Shown one piece after another: positions 7,624 to 13,852 of a stretch of DNA of 20,668 bases. The position numbers were made by a program, and so were the translations under genes. The notes beneath the pieces were generated by a model. It had not been told where the DNA came from. It saw nothing but the letters and a program-made list of their open reading frames with translations, and ran no database searches. Origin of the DNA: Pseudomonadota bacterium. GTDB taxonomy: Bacteria > Pseudomonadota > Alphaproteobacteria > Rhizobiales > Kaistiaceae. Each line of letters opens with the position of its first letter. The stretch's first letter is position 1. Location: NCBI GenBank assembly GCA_023433185.1, contig JAEZEN010000196.1, forward strand, positions 1 through 20,668, written 5' to 3'.

Positions 7624-7771
7624 GCCTGACGCCGGATGCCCATCTCCCACGCACGCCCGACCAGATGTCAGACTTGAAGAGCTCCACCGGGGTCATGGAA
7701 TTGCTCCTGGGCGTTCGGTTCCGACATCTGCTGCGGCGCTCCTTCACGTGCCGGAATCGGACCGCTTGCGG
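7624..7771 (-). repeat. Structured intergenic repeat, copy 1 (degenerate hairpins)
   Basis: This stretch is similar over its whole length to 12405-12560. Clear shared blocks are cccatctcccacgcacgccc (7639-7658; copy 2 differs at two of these 20 positions), ctgcggcgctcct (7731-7743) and ggaatcggacc (7753-7763). It has two inverted-repeat regions corresponding to the two perfect hairpins of copy 2, but here they are imperfect: CGGTTCCGACA (from 7716) pairs with TGCCGGAATCG (to 7759) with one wobble and one mismatch, and the first hairpin needs several G-U pairs. It ends 24 bases from the stop codon of the leftward methyltransferase gene, upstream of the binding-protein gene. The layout of two large palindromes recalls RIME elements of rhizobia (from memory, not a match). 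Confidence 0.7.
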
Positions 7772-7795
7772 CTCACAGCGTCGGTATGGCGGATC

Positions 7796-8686
7796 CTATC
7801 CGGGCTTCCGGCCGATGATGATCCACCCCACCGTCCCTCCTTCGTCGGCGCAATGCTCGACCGCGAAGCCGCAGCGTTCGAGGCACCCTCGAATGAAGGT
7901 CACCGACCAGCCGCTCTCGAACCATCCGAACTTGCGAATGCAGTAGAGCGACAGGGGGTCCATGCGAAGCCCCCAGTTCGTCCAGTGATTGTTCAGCGGC
8001 TCGCCGGCGAGCATGACCCTTCCGCCGGGCTCCAGGCGGTCGAAAGCGGCCCCCAGCGCGACCCAGGGCCGAACCGCATGGTGCAGGCACTCGTAGTAGA
8101 GGACCGCCTTGAACAGCCTCGATCCGGGTATTGCCTCGAACGTCCCCTGCTGCGCATGGATGGGCAACCCGGTGCGGGCCGCCCTCCGGTTCACGAGGTC
8201 GACGAAGGCCGGGTTGATGTCGACGCCCGTCACGCGCAGTCCCGAGAAGGCAAGCAACTCGCAGCTGGCGCCCCACCCGCATCCGAGATCGAGGACATGG
8301 TCGCCGAGGGCGAGGCCGGAATGCTGGATCGTGCGGGCGATGCGCGACATGTGGAGGGCGACGTCGGGGGGCGCCGGTTGTGCGTAGGGATTGGCGGCGG
8401 GCACATGGTCTTCGACGTTGAACGCCGTCAGCTCGTTCTCTTCCTGATTGACGCTTCGTCCCGAGAGTTCCCGGTAGAGGGCGATCTGCTGGTCGGTGTA
8501 GGCATCGGAATATGGATCGAGCGCCTCGTCCACGGCTGTCGTCGGCCGATAGGTGACCTTCGCCCAGTACGCGGCAACTTGTGGGGCTCCGATCGGACCG
8601 AGTTCGTCCGTCCTCGCGACGAACGCGTCCAGATCGTCGCTGCCGATGACGGGCCCCGGCGCCGCGCGAGGAGGCCGGGCCTGCAC
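7796..8686 (-). CDS. Class I SAM-dependent methyltransferase
   Basis: The 296-residue protein has a Rossmann-type methyltransferase core. Motif I is VLDLGCGWGAS at 131-141, the acidic ribose-binding residue follows in VTGVDINPA (D156), and FKAVLYYECLHH at about 192-203 fits motif IV. About 120 residues precede the core without a recognised domain, and a C-terminal part after residue 210 ends with GGTVGWIIIGRKPG. The acceptor substrate is unknown; similar proteins occur in polysaccharide and small-molecule pathways. The start is the GTG at 8684-8686, the only plausible start codon before a stop at 8750-8752, and it lacks a clear ribosome site. The gene is followed by repeat copy 1. Confidence 0.82.
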   Translation of the reverse strand: MQARPPRAAPGPVIGSDDLDAFVARTDELGPIGAPQVAAYWAKVTYRPTTAVDEALDPYSDAYTDQQIALYRELSGRSVNQEENELTAFNVEDHVPAANPYAQPAPPDVALHMSRIARTIQHSGLALGDHVLDLGCGWGASCELLAFSGLRVTGVDINPAFVDLVNRRAARTGLPIHAQQGTFEAIPGSRLFKAVLYYECLHHAVRPWVALGAAFDRLEPGGRVMLAGEPLNNHWTNWGLRMDPLSLYCIRKFGWFESGWSVTFIRGCLERCGFAVEHCADEGGTVGWIIIGRKPG

Positions 8687-8806
8687 GTCGGCTGTCGGCT
8701 GCCGGTAGCGCCTCAGCCAGGATGATGCGAGCCCCCGCTTCAGCCGACACTACCTTCAGATGCAGCGAAGTCGCAACAAAGGGGCGACCACGTCCGGCAT
8801 CGCTTA

Positions 8807-9526
8807 TCAGGCGGCAGCAGGCCCGGCGAGGCGGACCCAGCGGCGGGCAAGTTCGAGGCCGGCCGCATCGCTCCGCGGCCCATGGCGGGCCGCGTCGCGA
8901 GGATGCCTCTCCGGCCAGTCCGGCGCATAGCCGTGGATGGTCGCGGCGAAGTCCTCGCTCCAGCCGGCGACCAGCGGCCGGTCGGCCTCGAAATGGAACT
9001 GGATGCCGTAGACGGCGCGGCCGAGCCGGAACGCCTGGTTCTCGGTGATCGCGCTCCGCGCGAGATGGAGCGCGCCGGGGGGCAGGGTGAAGGTGTCCTC
9101 GTGCCAGTGGAAGATCGGGCTGCCGGCACCGAGCCCCGCCAGCACAGGATCGGCCGTGCCTTCGGCGGTCGGGCGGACCTCGTGCCAGCCGAACTCGACC
9201 GGCCGGCCGAGCAGGTTCTCTCCGCCATAGGCGCGCGCGACGAGTTGCGCGCCGAGGCAGATGCCGAGCACTGCCTTGTCCGCGTCGCCGAAGCCGCGCA
9301 CCAGCCCGACGAGCCCCGGGAACCAGGGACAGGCATCGTCGGCGAGGGCATTCTGCTCGCCGCCGAGAATGACGATCGCGTCATGCTCCGCAGCCGTCCC
9401 TGGCAGCGGCTCGCCGAGATGGGCACGACGGAGGTCGACCTCGGCGCCGGCCTCGGCCAGCGCCGTGCCCACCTGGCCGAGCGGGGTGGAACGGTAGTTC
9501 TCGACGGCGAGGACACGCATCGGCAT
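8807..9526 (-). CDS. Class I glutamine amidotransferase-like protein
   Basis: The 239-residue product is a stand-alone class I glutamine amidotransferase domain of the GuaA-like type. The oxyanion segment is ILGGEQNA (53-60), the nucleophile elbow is GICLGAQ with Cys90, and the catalytic His and Glu are in IQFHFE (H178, E180). The catalytic triad is therefore complete. Relatives include predicted GMP-synthase-like and gamma-glutamyl hydrolase proteins used in amine or polyamine metabolism; the real substrate cannot be assigned. Two ATGs, at 9524-9526 and 9518-9520, compete. The second (MRVLAVENY) has GGA close upstream, while the first has no clear ribosome site. It is divergent, by 38 bases, from the phosphoesterase gene. 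Confidence 0.82.
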   Translation of the reverse strand: MPMRVLAVENYRSTPLGQVGTALAEAGAEVDLRRAHLGEPLPGTAAEHDAIVILGGEQNALADDACPWFPGLVGLVRGFGDADKAVLGICLGAQLVARAYGGENLLGRPVEFGWHEVRPTAEGTADPVLAGLGAGSPIFHWHEDTFTLPPGALHLARSAITENQAFRLGRAVYGIQFHFEADRPLVAGWSEDFAATIHGYAPDWPERHPRDAARHGPRSDAAGLELARRWVRLAGPAAA

Positions 9527-9564
9527 TCCATGCGAGGGTCGGCCAAGGGTTCGGGCGGCAAGGC

Positions 9565-10323
9565 ATGGTTAGCACGATGCTGTGGAGACGCGGAAGGCGG
9601 ATGGAAGTCGGAAAGGCACGTACGCCGAACGGGATGCGGATCTATGCGATCGGCGACGTCCACGGCATGGATGCCATGCTCGCCGAAGCGCATGAGAAGA
9701 TCGCGCGCGACCGGACGACGCACGGCGATCTCGACGACCGCATCATCCATGTCGGCGACTATGTCGACCGCGGGCCGGACTCGGCCGGCGTCATCGATCG
9801 CCTCGCGCGGCTGAGGGAGAGCGATCCCCGCGTCGTCTGCCTCCTGGGCAACCACGACGAGCTGATGGCGGGTTTCCTCTCCGAACCGGTACTGTGCGGC
9901 CCCAACTGGCTCGCCAATGGCGCCCGCAACACCCTTGCCTCCTATGGGATAGCGGTGCCCGAAGGGATGGACTTCGCGGACCTGCCGGCGCTCGCCGAGC
10001 GCCTTGCCGCGACGATGCCGGCCGCGCACGCGGCCTTCCTCCGCGACCTTCCCCTGTCCGTCCGCTTCGGCGACTTCTTCTTCTGCCACGCCGGCATCCG
10101 GCCCGGCGTCGCGCTCGACCGCCAGGACCCGAACGACCTCGTCTGGATCCGCGAGCCGTTCCTCGCGAGCGGGCGCGACCATGGCGCCGTGGTGGTCCAC
10201 GGCCATACCCCCGTCCCCGCGCCGGAGGTCCGCGCCAACCGCATCGGGATCGACACCGGCGCCGTCTATGGCGGCGCGCTCACCGTGCTGGTGCTCGAGG
10301 GCAGCGCGTACCGCTTCCTGTAG
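9565..10323 (+). CDS. PPP-family metallophosphoesterase (serine/threonine phosphatase or ApaH-like)
   Basis: The product has all the metal-binding blocks of the calcineurin-like PPP family: GDVHG at 30-34, GDYVDRG at 64-70, GNHDE at 95-99, CHAGIRPG in the middle, and VHGHTP near the C-terminus. It should hydrolyse a phosphoester with two metal ions; protein phosphatase or dinucleoside tetraphosphatase activity are both possible. Several starts are available (9565, 9577, 9601 and 9634). The conserved core begins at MRIYAIGDVHG (9634), but many alphaproteobacterial relatives carry a short basic leader like MLWRRGRR, so 9577 is also reasonable. The longest form gives 252 residues. It is convergent with dgoA, whose stop is 17 bases away. 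Confidence 0.85.
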   Translation: MVSTMLWRRGRRMEVGKARTPNGMRIYAIGDVHGMDAMLAEAHEKIARDRTTHGDLDDRIIHVGDYVDRGPDSAGVIDRLARLRESDPRVVCLLGNHDELMAGFLSEPVLCGPNWLANGARNTLASYGIAVPEGMDFADLPALAERLAATMPAAHAAFLRDLPLSVRFGDFFFCHAGIRPGVALDRQDPNDLVWIREPFLASGRDHGAVVVHGHTPVPAPEVRANRIGIDTGAVYGGALTVLVLEGSAYRFL

Positions 10324-10339
10324 GTGCGAGCCGCGGGGC

Positions 10340-10969
10340 CTATTTCGGCTGCGCGGCCCGCCAGGCCGCGACCATCGCCTTGGCCCGGACGCCGACTTCG
10401 CCGGGGGACAGGCCCGGCTTGTAGAGGCTCGAGCCGATGCCGAAGCCGACGATGCCGGCCTTGAGATAGTCGGCGATGGTGCCGGCATCGACGCCGCCCA
10501 CGGCGAGGAGCGGGAAGCCGCGCGGCAGCACGGCCGAGATGCCCTTGATGCCGCCGGGGCCAAGCACGTCGGCAGGGAAGAACTTGAGCGCATCGGCACC
10601 CGCCCGGATGGCGCCAAGCGCCTCGGTGGCGGTGAAGACGCCGGGATAGGAATCGAGCCCGGCCGCCTTGGTCGCCCGAATCACGTCGTCGTCGCGGTTG
10701 GGCGAGACGATCAGCGTCCCGCCGGCCTCGGCCACGGCACGGACGTCGTCCACCGTCAGCACCGTGCCCGCCCCGATCCGGGCCCGGCCGCCGGCATGGC
10801 GCGCCATGAGACGGATGCTGTCGAGCGGCTGCGGCGAGTTGAGCGGCACCTCGATCAGGCCGATGCCGGAGGCGATCAGCGCTTCGAGCGTCGCCTCCGC
10901 CTCGTCCGGGCGGATGCCGCGGAGGATGGCCACGAGCGGCGGATGGTCGCCGAAGAGCGGATGGGTCAT
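10340..10969 (-). CDS. dgoA: 2-dehydro-3-deoxy-6-phosphogalactonate aldolase (KDPGal aldolase)
   Basis: The 209-residue protein is a KDPG/KDPGal aldolase. It has AILRGI at 14-19, the catalytic Glu in GLIEVPLNSP (E40), GAGTV at 67-71, and the Schiff-base lysine in LKFFPAD (K129). The NSPQPLDSI context and the partner kinase favour the galactonate enzyme over the glucose-derived KDPG aldolase Eda. It splits 2-keto-3-deoxy-6-phosphogalactonate into pyruvate and glyceraldehyde-3-phosphate, the last step of the De Ley-Doudoroff pathway. The ATG overlaps the dgoK stop by 4 bases (ATGA), so translation is coupled. The same frame stays open far upstream inside dgoK but that part has no protein-like content. 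Confidence 0.92.
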   Translation of the reverse strand: MTHPLFGDHPPLVAILRGIRPDEAEATLEALIASGIGLIEVPLNSPQPLDSIRLMARHAGGRARIGAGTVLTVDDVRAVAEAGGTLIVSPNRDDDVIRATKAAGLDSYPGVFTATEALGAIRAGADALKFFPADVLGPGGIKGISAVLPRGFPLLAVGGVDAGTIADYLKAGIVGFGIGSSLYKPGLSPGEVGVRAKAMVAAWRAAQPK

Positions 10970-11907
10970 CGGTCGGTCCGGGGTGAAGCGAGCCCGGCGA
11001 TGCGGGCGAGGCTGAGAAGGCCGCTCACGACGAGCGCGCTGCCGTCGAGCGCCTCGGCGTCGTAGCCGGCGACGGCAAAGGCGCTGGCATAGGCACGGGC
11101 GAGCGAGCGGCTGCCGACGATGCGGAGCGCCCTCCCCTGCCACAGCCGCCCGGTATCGCGGGCCGCGGCGATCTCGCCGCCGATCACGAGGCCCGAGAGG
11201 TAGGCGAGGTTGTGCTCCGGATCGACGCCGTCGAGCAGCTGGCGGGCGCGCACCGAGAAGATGGCGGCGAGGAAGGGCAGCCCGTCCGCCACAGTCCGCT
11301 CGACGCCGAGGGCGAAATCGGGCAGCGCGGCGAGCTCCGCCTCCCCCTCCCTGAGCGAGTGGCGGAGGAACGACTGCCGCGACAGAAGGCCGAACATCTC
11401 GCCGGTGAGGAAGGTCTGGAAGTCGGCGATGGCACCGTCGGTGACCGTCGCCCATTTCGAATGCGTGCCGGGCAGCACCACCACGCCGTCGAACTCGGGC
11501 TCTTCGGCGAGGAGGCCGACGATCTGGGTCTCCTCGCCGCGGATCACGTCGCCGTCGCGGTCGGCGCTCCGCACCATGACGCCCGGCACGATGGCGATCG
11601 GCCGGCCGCCGGCGTCGTCCATGCGGAGGATGCCGGCGGCGATCGCCTCCGGCGACGCCGGGCAGGCGGCGTAGACCGCCTCGCACCAGCCCTGGCGGCT
11701 GCCGACCATGCCCGCCATGATCGCCGGCACGCGCGGCCAGTCCGCCACCAGTCTGGTGAAGGCAGCCTCGTGGCCGCCCGGGGACACAGCGCCGATGCCG
11801 TCGTCGCTCGCCACCTCGGCGAGGACGCGGCCCCCGGCATCGAGGAGCATGGCACGGAGCCGGGAGGTTCCCCAGTCGACCGCGATCAGCGCCGCCTCAC
11901 CCGGCAT
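10966..11907 (-). CDS. dgoK: 2-dehydro-3-deoxygalactonokinase
   Basis: The 313-residue product is a DgoK-family sugar-acid kinase that phosphorylates 2-keto-3-deoxygalactonate. The ATP-site segment AVDWGTSRLRAMLLD lies at the N-terminus, followed by MAGMVGSRQGWCEAVYAACP and RGEETQIVGLL. The block LPGTHSKWATV and FLTGEMFGLLS are family signatures, and the length is typical (about 290-320). The ATG at 11905-11907 has GGAGG 7 bases upstream, which is preferred over an upstream GTG at 11929-11931. It precedes dgoA in one unit. The dehydratase (dgoD) and galactose dehydrogenase needed to make its substrate are not in the window. Confidence 0.92.
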   Translation of the reverse strand: MPGEAALIAVDWGTSRLRAMLLDAGGRVLAEVASDDGIGAVSPGGHEAAFTRLVADWPRVPAIMAGMVGSRQGWCEAVYAACPASPEAIAAGILRMDDAGGRPIAIVPGVMVRSADRDGDVIRGEETQIVGLLAEEPEFDGVVVLPGTHSKWATVTDGAIADFQTFLTGEMFGLLSRQSFLRHSLREGEAELAALPDFALGVERTVADGLPFLAAIFSVRARQLLDGVDPEHNLAYLSGLVIGGEIAAARDTGRLWQGRALRIVGSRSLARAYASAFAVAGYDAEALDGSALVVSGLLSLARIAGLASPRTDR

Positions 11908-11940
11908 CGCAGAGCCTCCACAAGCTGGCACTTCGCCCGC

Positions 11941-12366
11941 TCACCGCTCCTCCTCCCCGCCGGCCAGCGACCGGAGCGCGAGGACCCGCGCCTTGACCAG
12001 GTCGGTCATCGTCGCGTTGACGGTGATCCGCATCATCGTGCCGCGATCCGGCGTCAGGAGGCTCGCGAGAAACGCCTGCTCGGCGTCGCGGAAGGCGATC
12101 CAGGCGCGCTGCGTGTCGCGGAGCGCCGACGCCTCCTCCTCGGCGAGCCCCTCGCGGAGGGTGCCGTAGACCTCGTTGAGCGCAGAGTCCCACGCCTCGT
12201 AGGCGGCACCGAAGCACTCGACCATGCCCTGTGTCGTCATCTCGCCGTCGAGGCACGCCTCGAGATCGGCGTCGATCTGGTCGTCATCGGCCAAGGCCGG
12301 GGGAGCCAGGGCCGGGGCGGCCAGCGCACCCGTGACAAGCAGCGCACCCAGGATCCGTCGCAGCAT
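11941..12366 (-). CDS. LprI/DUF1311-type small secreted protein
   Basis: The 141-residue protein starts with a signal peptide (MLRRILGALLVTGALAAPAL, then APPALA; cleavage near residue 26). The mature part has the lprI N-terminal-domain pattern: an acidic start, C38, TTQGMVEC with C51, a helical middle (YEAWDSALNEVYGTLREGL), then QRAWIAFRDAE. The family includes the Mycobacterium lysozyme inhibitor LprI, though most bacterial members are uncharacterised. The two cysteines may form a disulfide. It is probably periplasmic and has no lipobox. It lies 33 bases before dgoK in the same direction, so it may share a transcript with sugar-acid genes, an unusual pairing. Repeat copy 2 lies just upstream. 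Confidence 0.8.
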   Translation of the reverse strand: MLRRILGALLVTGALAAPALAPPALADDDQIDADLEACLDGEMTTQGMVECFGAAYEAWDSALNEVYGTLREGLAEEEASALRDTQRAWIAFRDAEQAFLASLLTPDRGTMMRITVNATMTDLVKARVLALRSLAGGEEER

Positions 12367-12404
12367 GAGTCGATCTCCGGAAGGAACGGCGGACCCTAGT
12401 GGAG

Positions 12405-12560
12405 CGAGTTTGACATTTGATACCCATCTGCCACGAACGCCCGTTCAAATGTCAAACTCAAAAGGCTCCGCCAGCTCAAGGAGTTGGTAATGGTCCTTTT
12501 GATTCCGACACGTGCTGCGGCACTCCTCCAAACGGGTAGCAAGTGTCGGAATCGGACCAC
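12405..12560 (-). repeat. Structured intergenic repeat, copy 2 (two perfect hairpins)
   Basis: The element holds two strong inverted repeats. Hairpin 1 is a perfect 15-bp pair: GAGTTTGACATTTGA (12406-12420) with TCAAATGTCAAACTC (12445-12459), loop of 24. Hairpin 2 pairs GATTCCGACAC (12501-12511) with GTGTCGGAATC (12543-12553), an 11-bp stem. It is extended by GGTCC (12492-12496) with GGACC (12554-12558) across a TTTT bulge, and a small GTGC/GCAC stem-loop sits inside it (12512-12523). The element reaches the stop codon of the leftward lacI gene and ends 38 bases before the lprI-like start. It matches 7624-7771 along its length. It encodes no protein. Confidence 0.8.
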
Positions 12561-13583
12561 TTAGCGCAACGGCGCAGGTCCGGTCGAGGCGCGAATCACG
12601 AGGTCGACCGGCCAGACCTCGTGGACGCCCGCCACCGAGCGGCCGTTGAGTATCTCGATCGCGAGTTCGGCGATGCGCGTGCCGGCCGCCCGGATCGAGG
12701 AGCGGGTCGTCGACATGGTCGGCACCATGCGATCGGCATTGAGGAAGGGAAACACGTCGTCATGCGCGATCATCGAGATGTCGCGGCCTAGTTCGAGCCC
12801 CGCGGCGCGGATGGCCCGGAAGGCGCCCAGCGCCATCATCATCGAGGAGACGAGGAGCGCGGTCGGGCGCGGCTTGCCGGCGAGGAAGCGCTCGGCGGCG
12901 CGGTAGCCGACCTCGTCGGTCATCGCCCCTGAGGAAATCCACCTCGGGTCGGCCGGGATGCCGCGCCCGGCCAGGGCGGCGCGATAGCCCTTCTCGCGAT
13001 CCCGCGCGTAGGTGAAGCGCGTGTCGCCGTTGATCAGGGCGATCCGGGTATGTCCGAGGCCGAGGAGGTGGCTCGCGGCATGCTGGAAGGCCCCCTCGTT
13101 GTCGATGTCGAGCCAGGCGTGCGGGATGTCGCTGGTCGTGCGGCCATGCAGGACGAAAGGCATGCCCAGTTCGGACAGGATCCTGACCCGGTCGTCGCGG
13201 ACCACCGGGCCCGACAGGATGATGGCGTCGACCCGGGTCCCCGAGGCCATCCGACGGTAGTTGGCGATCTCGTCGCCGCGCGCGGGCGACAGCACGATAT
13301 CGATGTCGTCGTCGGCGAAGCGTTCGCCCAGACCGGCCAGGAACTCGGCATAGTGCGGGTCGAGCAGCATGCTGCGGTTCGACTGGAGGACCGCGCCGAT
13401 CGCGCCGGCCCGGCCGGTGGCCAGGCGCCGGGCGCTGGCGTTCGGCCGGTAGTTGAACTGCCGCGCGGCGGCGAGAACGCGCTGGCGCGTCGCCTCGTTC
13501 ACCTCCGGGTAGCCGTTGAGGGCGCGGCTCACGGTGGTTTGAGACAGGCCCAGCTGCTCGGCCAGGTCCTTCAGTTTCATCAC
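12561..13583 (-). CDS. aglR: LacI-family transcriptional regulator of the agl operon (AglR-like)
   Basis: The 340-residue protein has a LacI DNA-binding domain at the N-terminus (MKLKDLAEQLGLSQTTVSRA, LNGYPEVNEATRQRV, then the hinge region PNASARRLATGRA). A periplasmic-binding-like sugar domain follows (DAIILSGPVV, HAWLDIDNEGAFQHA, GHTRIALINGD, STTRSSIRAAG). It probably represses the divergent aglEFGK operon and its own gene, releasing DNA when an alpha-glucoside or related sugar binds. Two AAAGCGCTTT sites in the intergenic region support this. GGGAGG lies 11 bases before a GTG (13581-13583) and 14 before an ATG (13578-13580); either could be the start. Its stop codon lies at the edge of repeat copy 2. 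Confidence 0.9.
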   Translation of the reverse strand: MMKLKDLAEQLGLSQTTVSRALNGYPEVNEATRQRVLAAARQFNYRPNASARRLATGRAGAIGAVLQSNRSMLLDPHYAEFLAGLGERFADDDIDIVLSPARGDEIANYRRMASGTRVDAIILSGPVVRDDRVRILSELGMPFVLHGRTTSDIPHAWLDIDNEGAFQHAASHLLGLGHTRIALINGDTRFTYARDREKGYRAALAGRGIPADPRWISSGAMTDEVGYRAAERFLAGKPRPTALLVSSMMMALGAFRAIRAAGLELGRDISMIAHDDVFPFLNADRMVPTMSTTRSSIRAAGTRIAELAIEILNGRSVAGVHEVWPVDLVIRASTGPAPLR

Positions 13584-13606
13584 GGTCTCGGATTCCTCCC
13601 GATGAT

Positions 13607-13635
13607 ATTCAAAGCGCTTTCAAATTGGGATGCAA
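13607..13635 (-). promoter_or_regulatory. Predicted aglR promoter with LacI-type operator between -35 and -10
   Basis: On the minus strand TTGCAT (13635-13630) and TTGAAT (13612-13607) are 17 bases apart. The 10-bp palindrome AAAGCGCTTT (13611-13620) overlaps the -10 side of this spacer. AAAGCGCTTT is a classic core for LacI-family operators with a central CpG. The position implies that AglR represses its own gene. Confidence 0.55.
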
Positions 13636-13674
13636 GACCTTGTCGCACGGACGGTTCGCGCGAGGTCGCAGTGC

Positions 13675-13704
13675 TTGACACGCCTAGCGTTCACGGCCAA
13701 TGTT
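13675..13704 (+). promoter_or_regulatory. Predicted aglE promoter
   Basis: A perfect -35 box TTGACA (13675-13680) is followed after 18 bases by AATGTT (13699-13704), a weak -10. The operator at 13709-13720 begins five bases downstream and would cover the transcription start. The aglE ATG is about 150 bases further on, leaving a long untranslated leader in which no known riboswitch was recognised. Confidence 0.55.
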
Positions 13705-13708
13705 CCAT

Positions 13709-13720
13709 CAAAGCGCTTTG
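13709..13720. promoter_or_regulatory. LacI-family operator at the aglE start site
   Basis: CAAAGCGCTTTG is a perfect 12-bp palindrome with the same AAAGCGCTTT core as the site at 13611-13620; the centres are 99 bases apart. Its place just after the predicted -10 box suits repression by blocking initiation. The spacing would allow one regulator tetramer or two dimers to act on both divergent promoters. Confidence 0.7.
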
Positions 13721-13852
13721 GAAATCGCCACACTGACGATCCGGCGCTTGGGGGAGGAAGACGGTGCCGAAACGACCTGAAGCGGGGTCGGACCCTGCCT
13801 GTGCTGTCCTGCCTCCCGGATCACGGTTGACGAACAACGGGAGGTTCGCACG

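Noticed and set aside
6155..8725. A very long rightward open frame opposite the permease, binding-protein and methyltransferase genes
   Set aside because: It is antisense to three genes with clear family motifs, rich in Arg/Gly/His/Asp as expected from reading GC-rich codons backwards, and crosses the intergenic repeat without any recognisable domain.
10970..11686. Upstream extension of the dgoA frame inside dgoK
   Set aside because: Arg/Pro-rich shadow of dgoK; KDPGal aldolases start at the equivalent of the ATG at 10967-10969.
13721..13852. Riboswitch in the long aglE leader
   Set aside because: No known riboswitch core or strong multi-stem architecture could be made out by reading; the leader length alone is not evidence.
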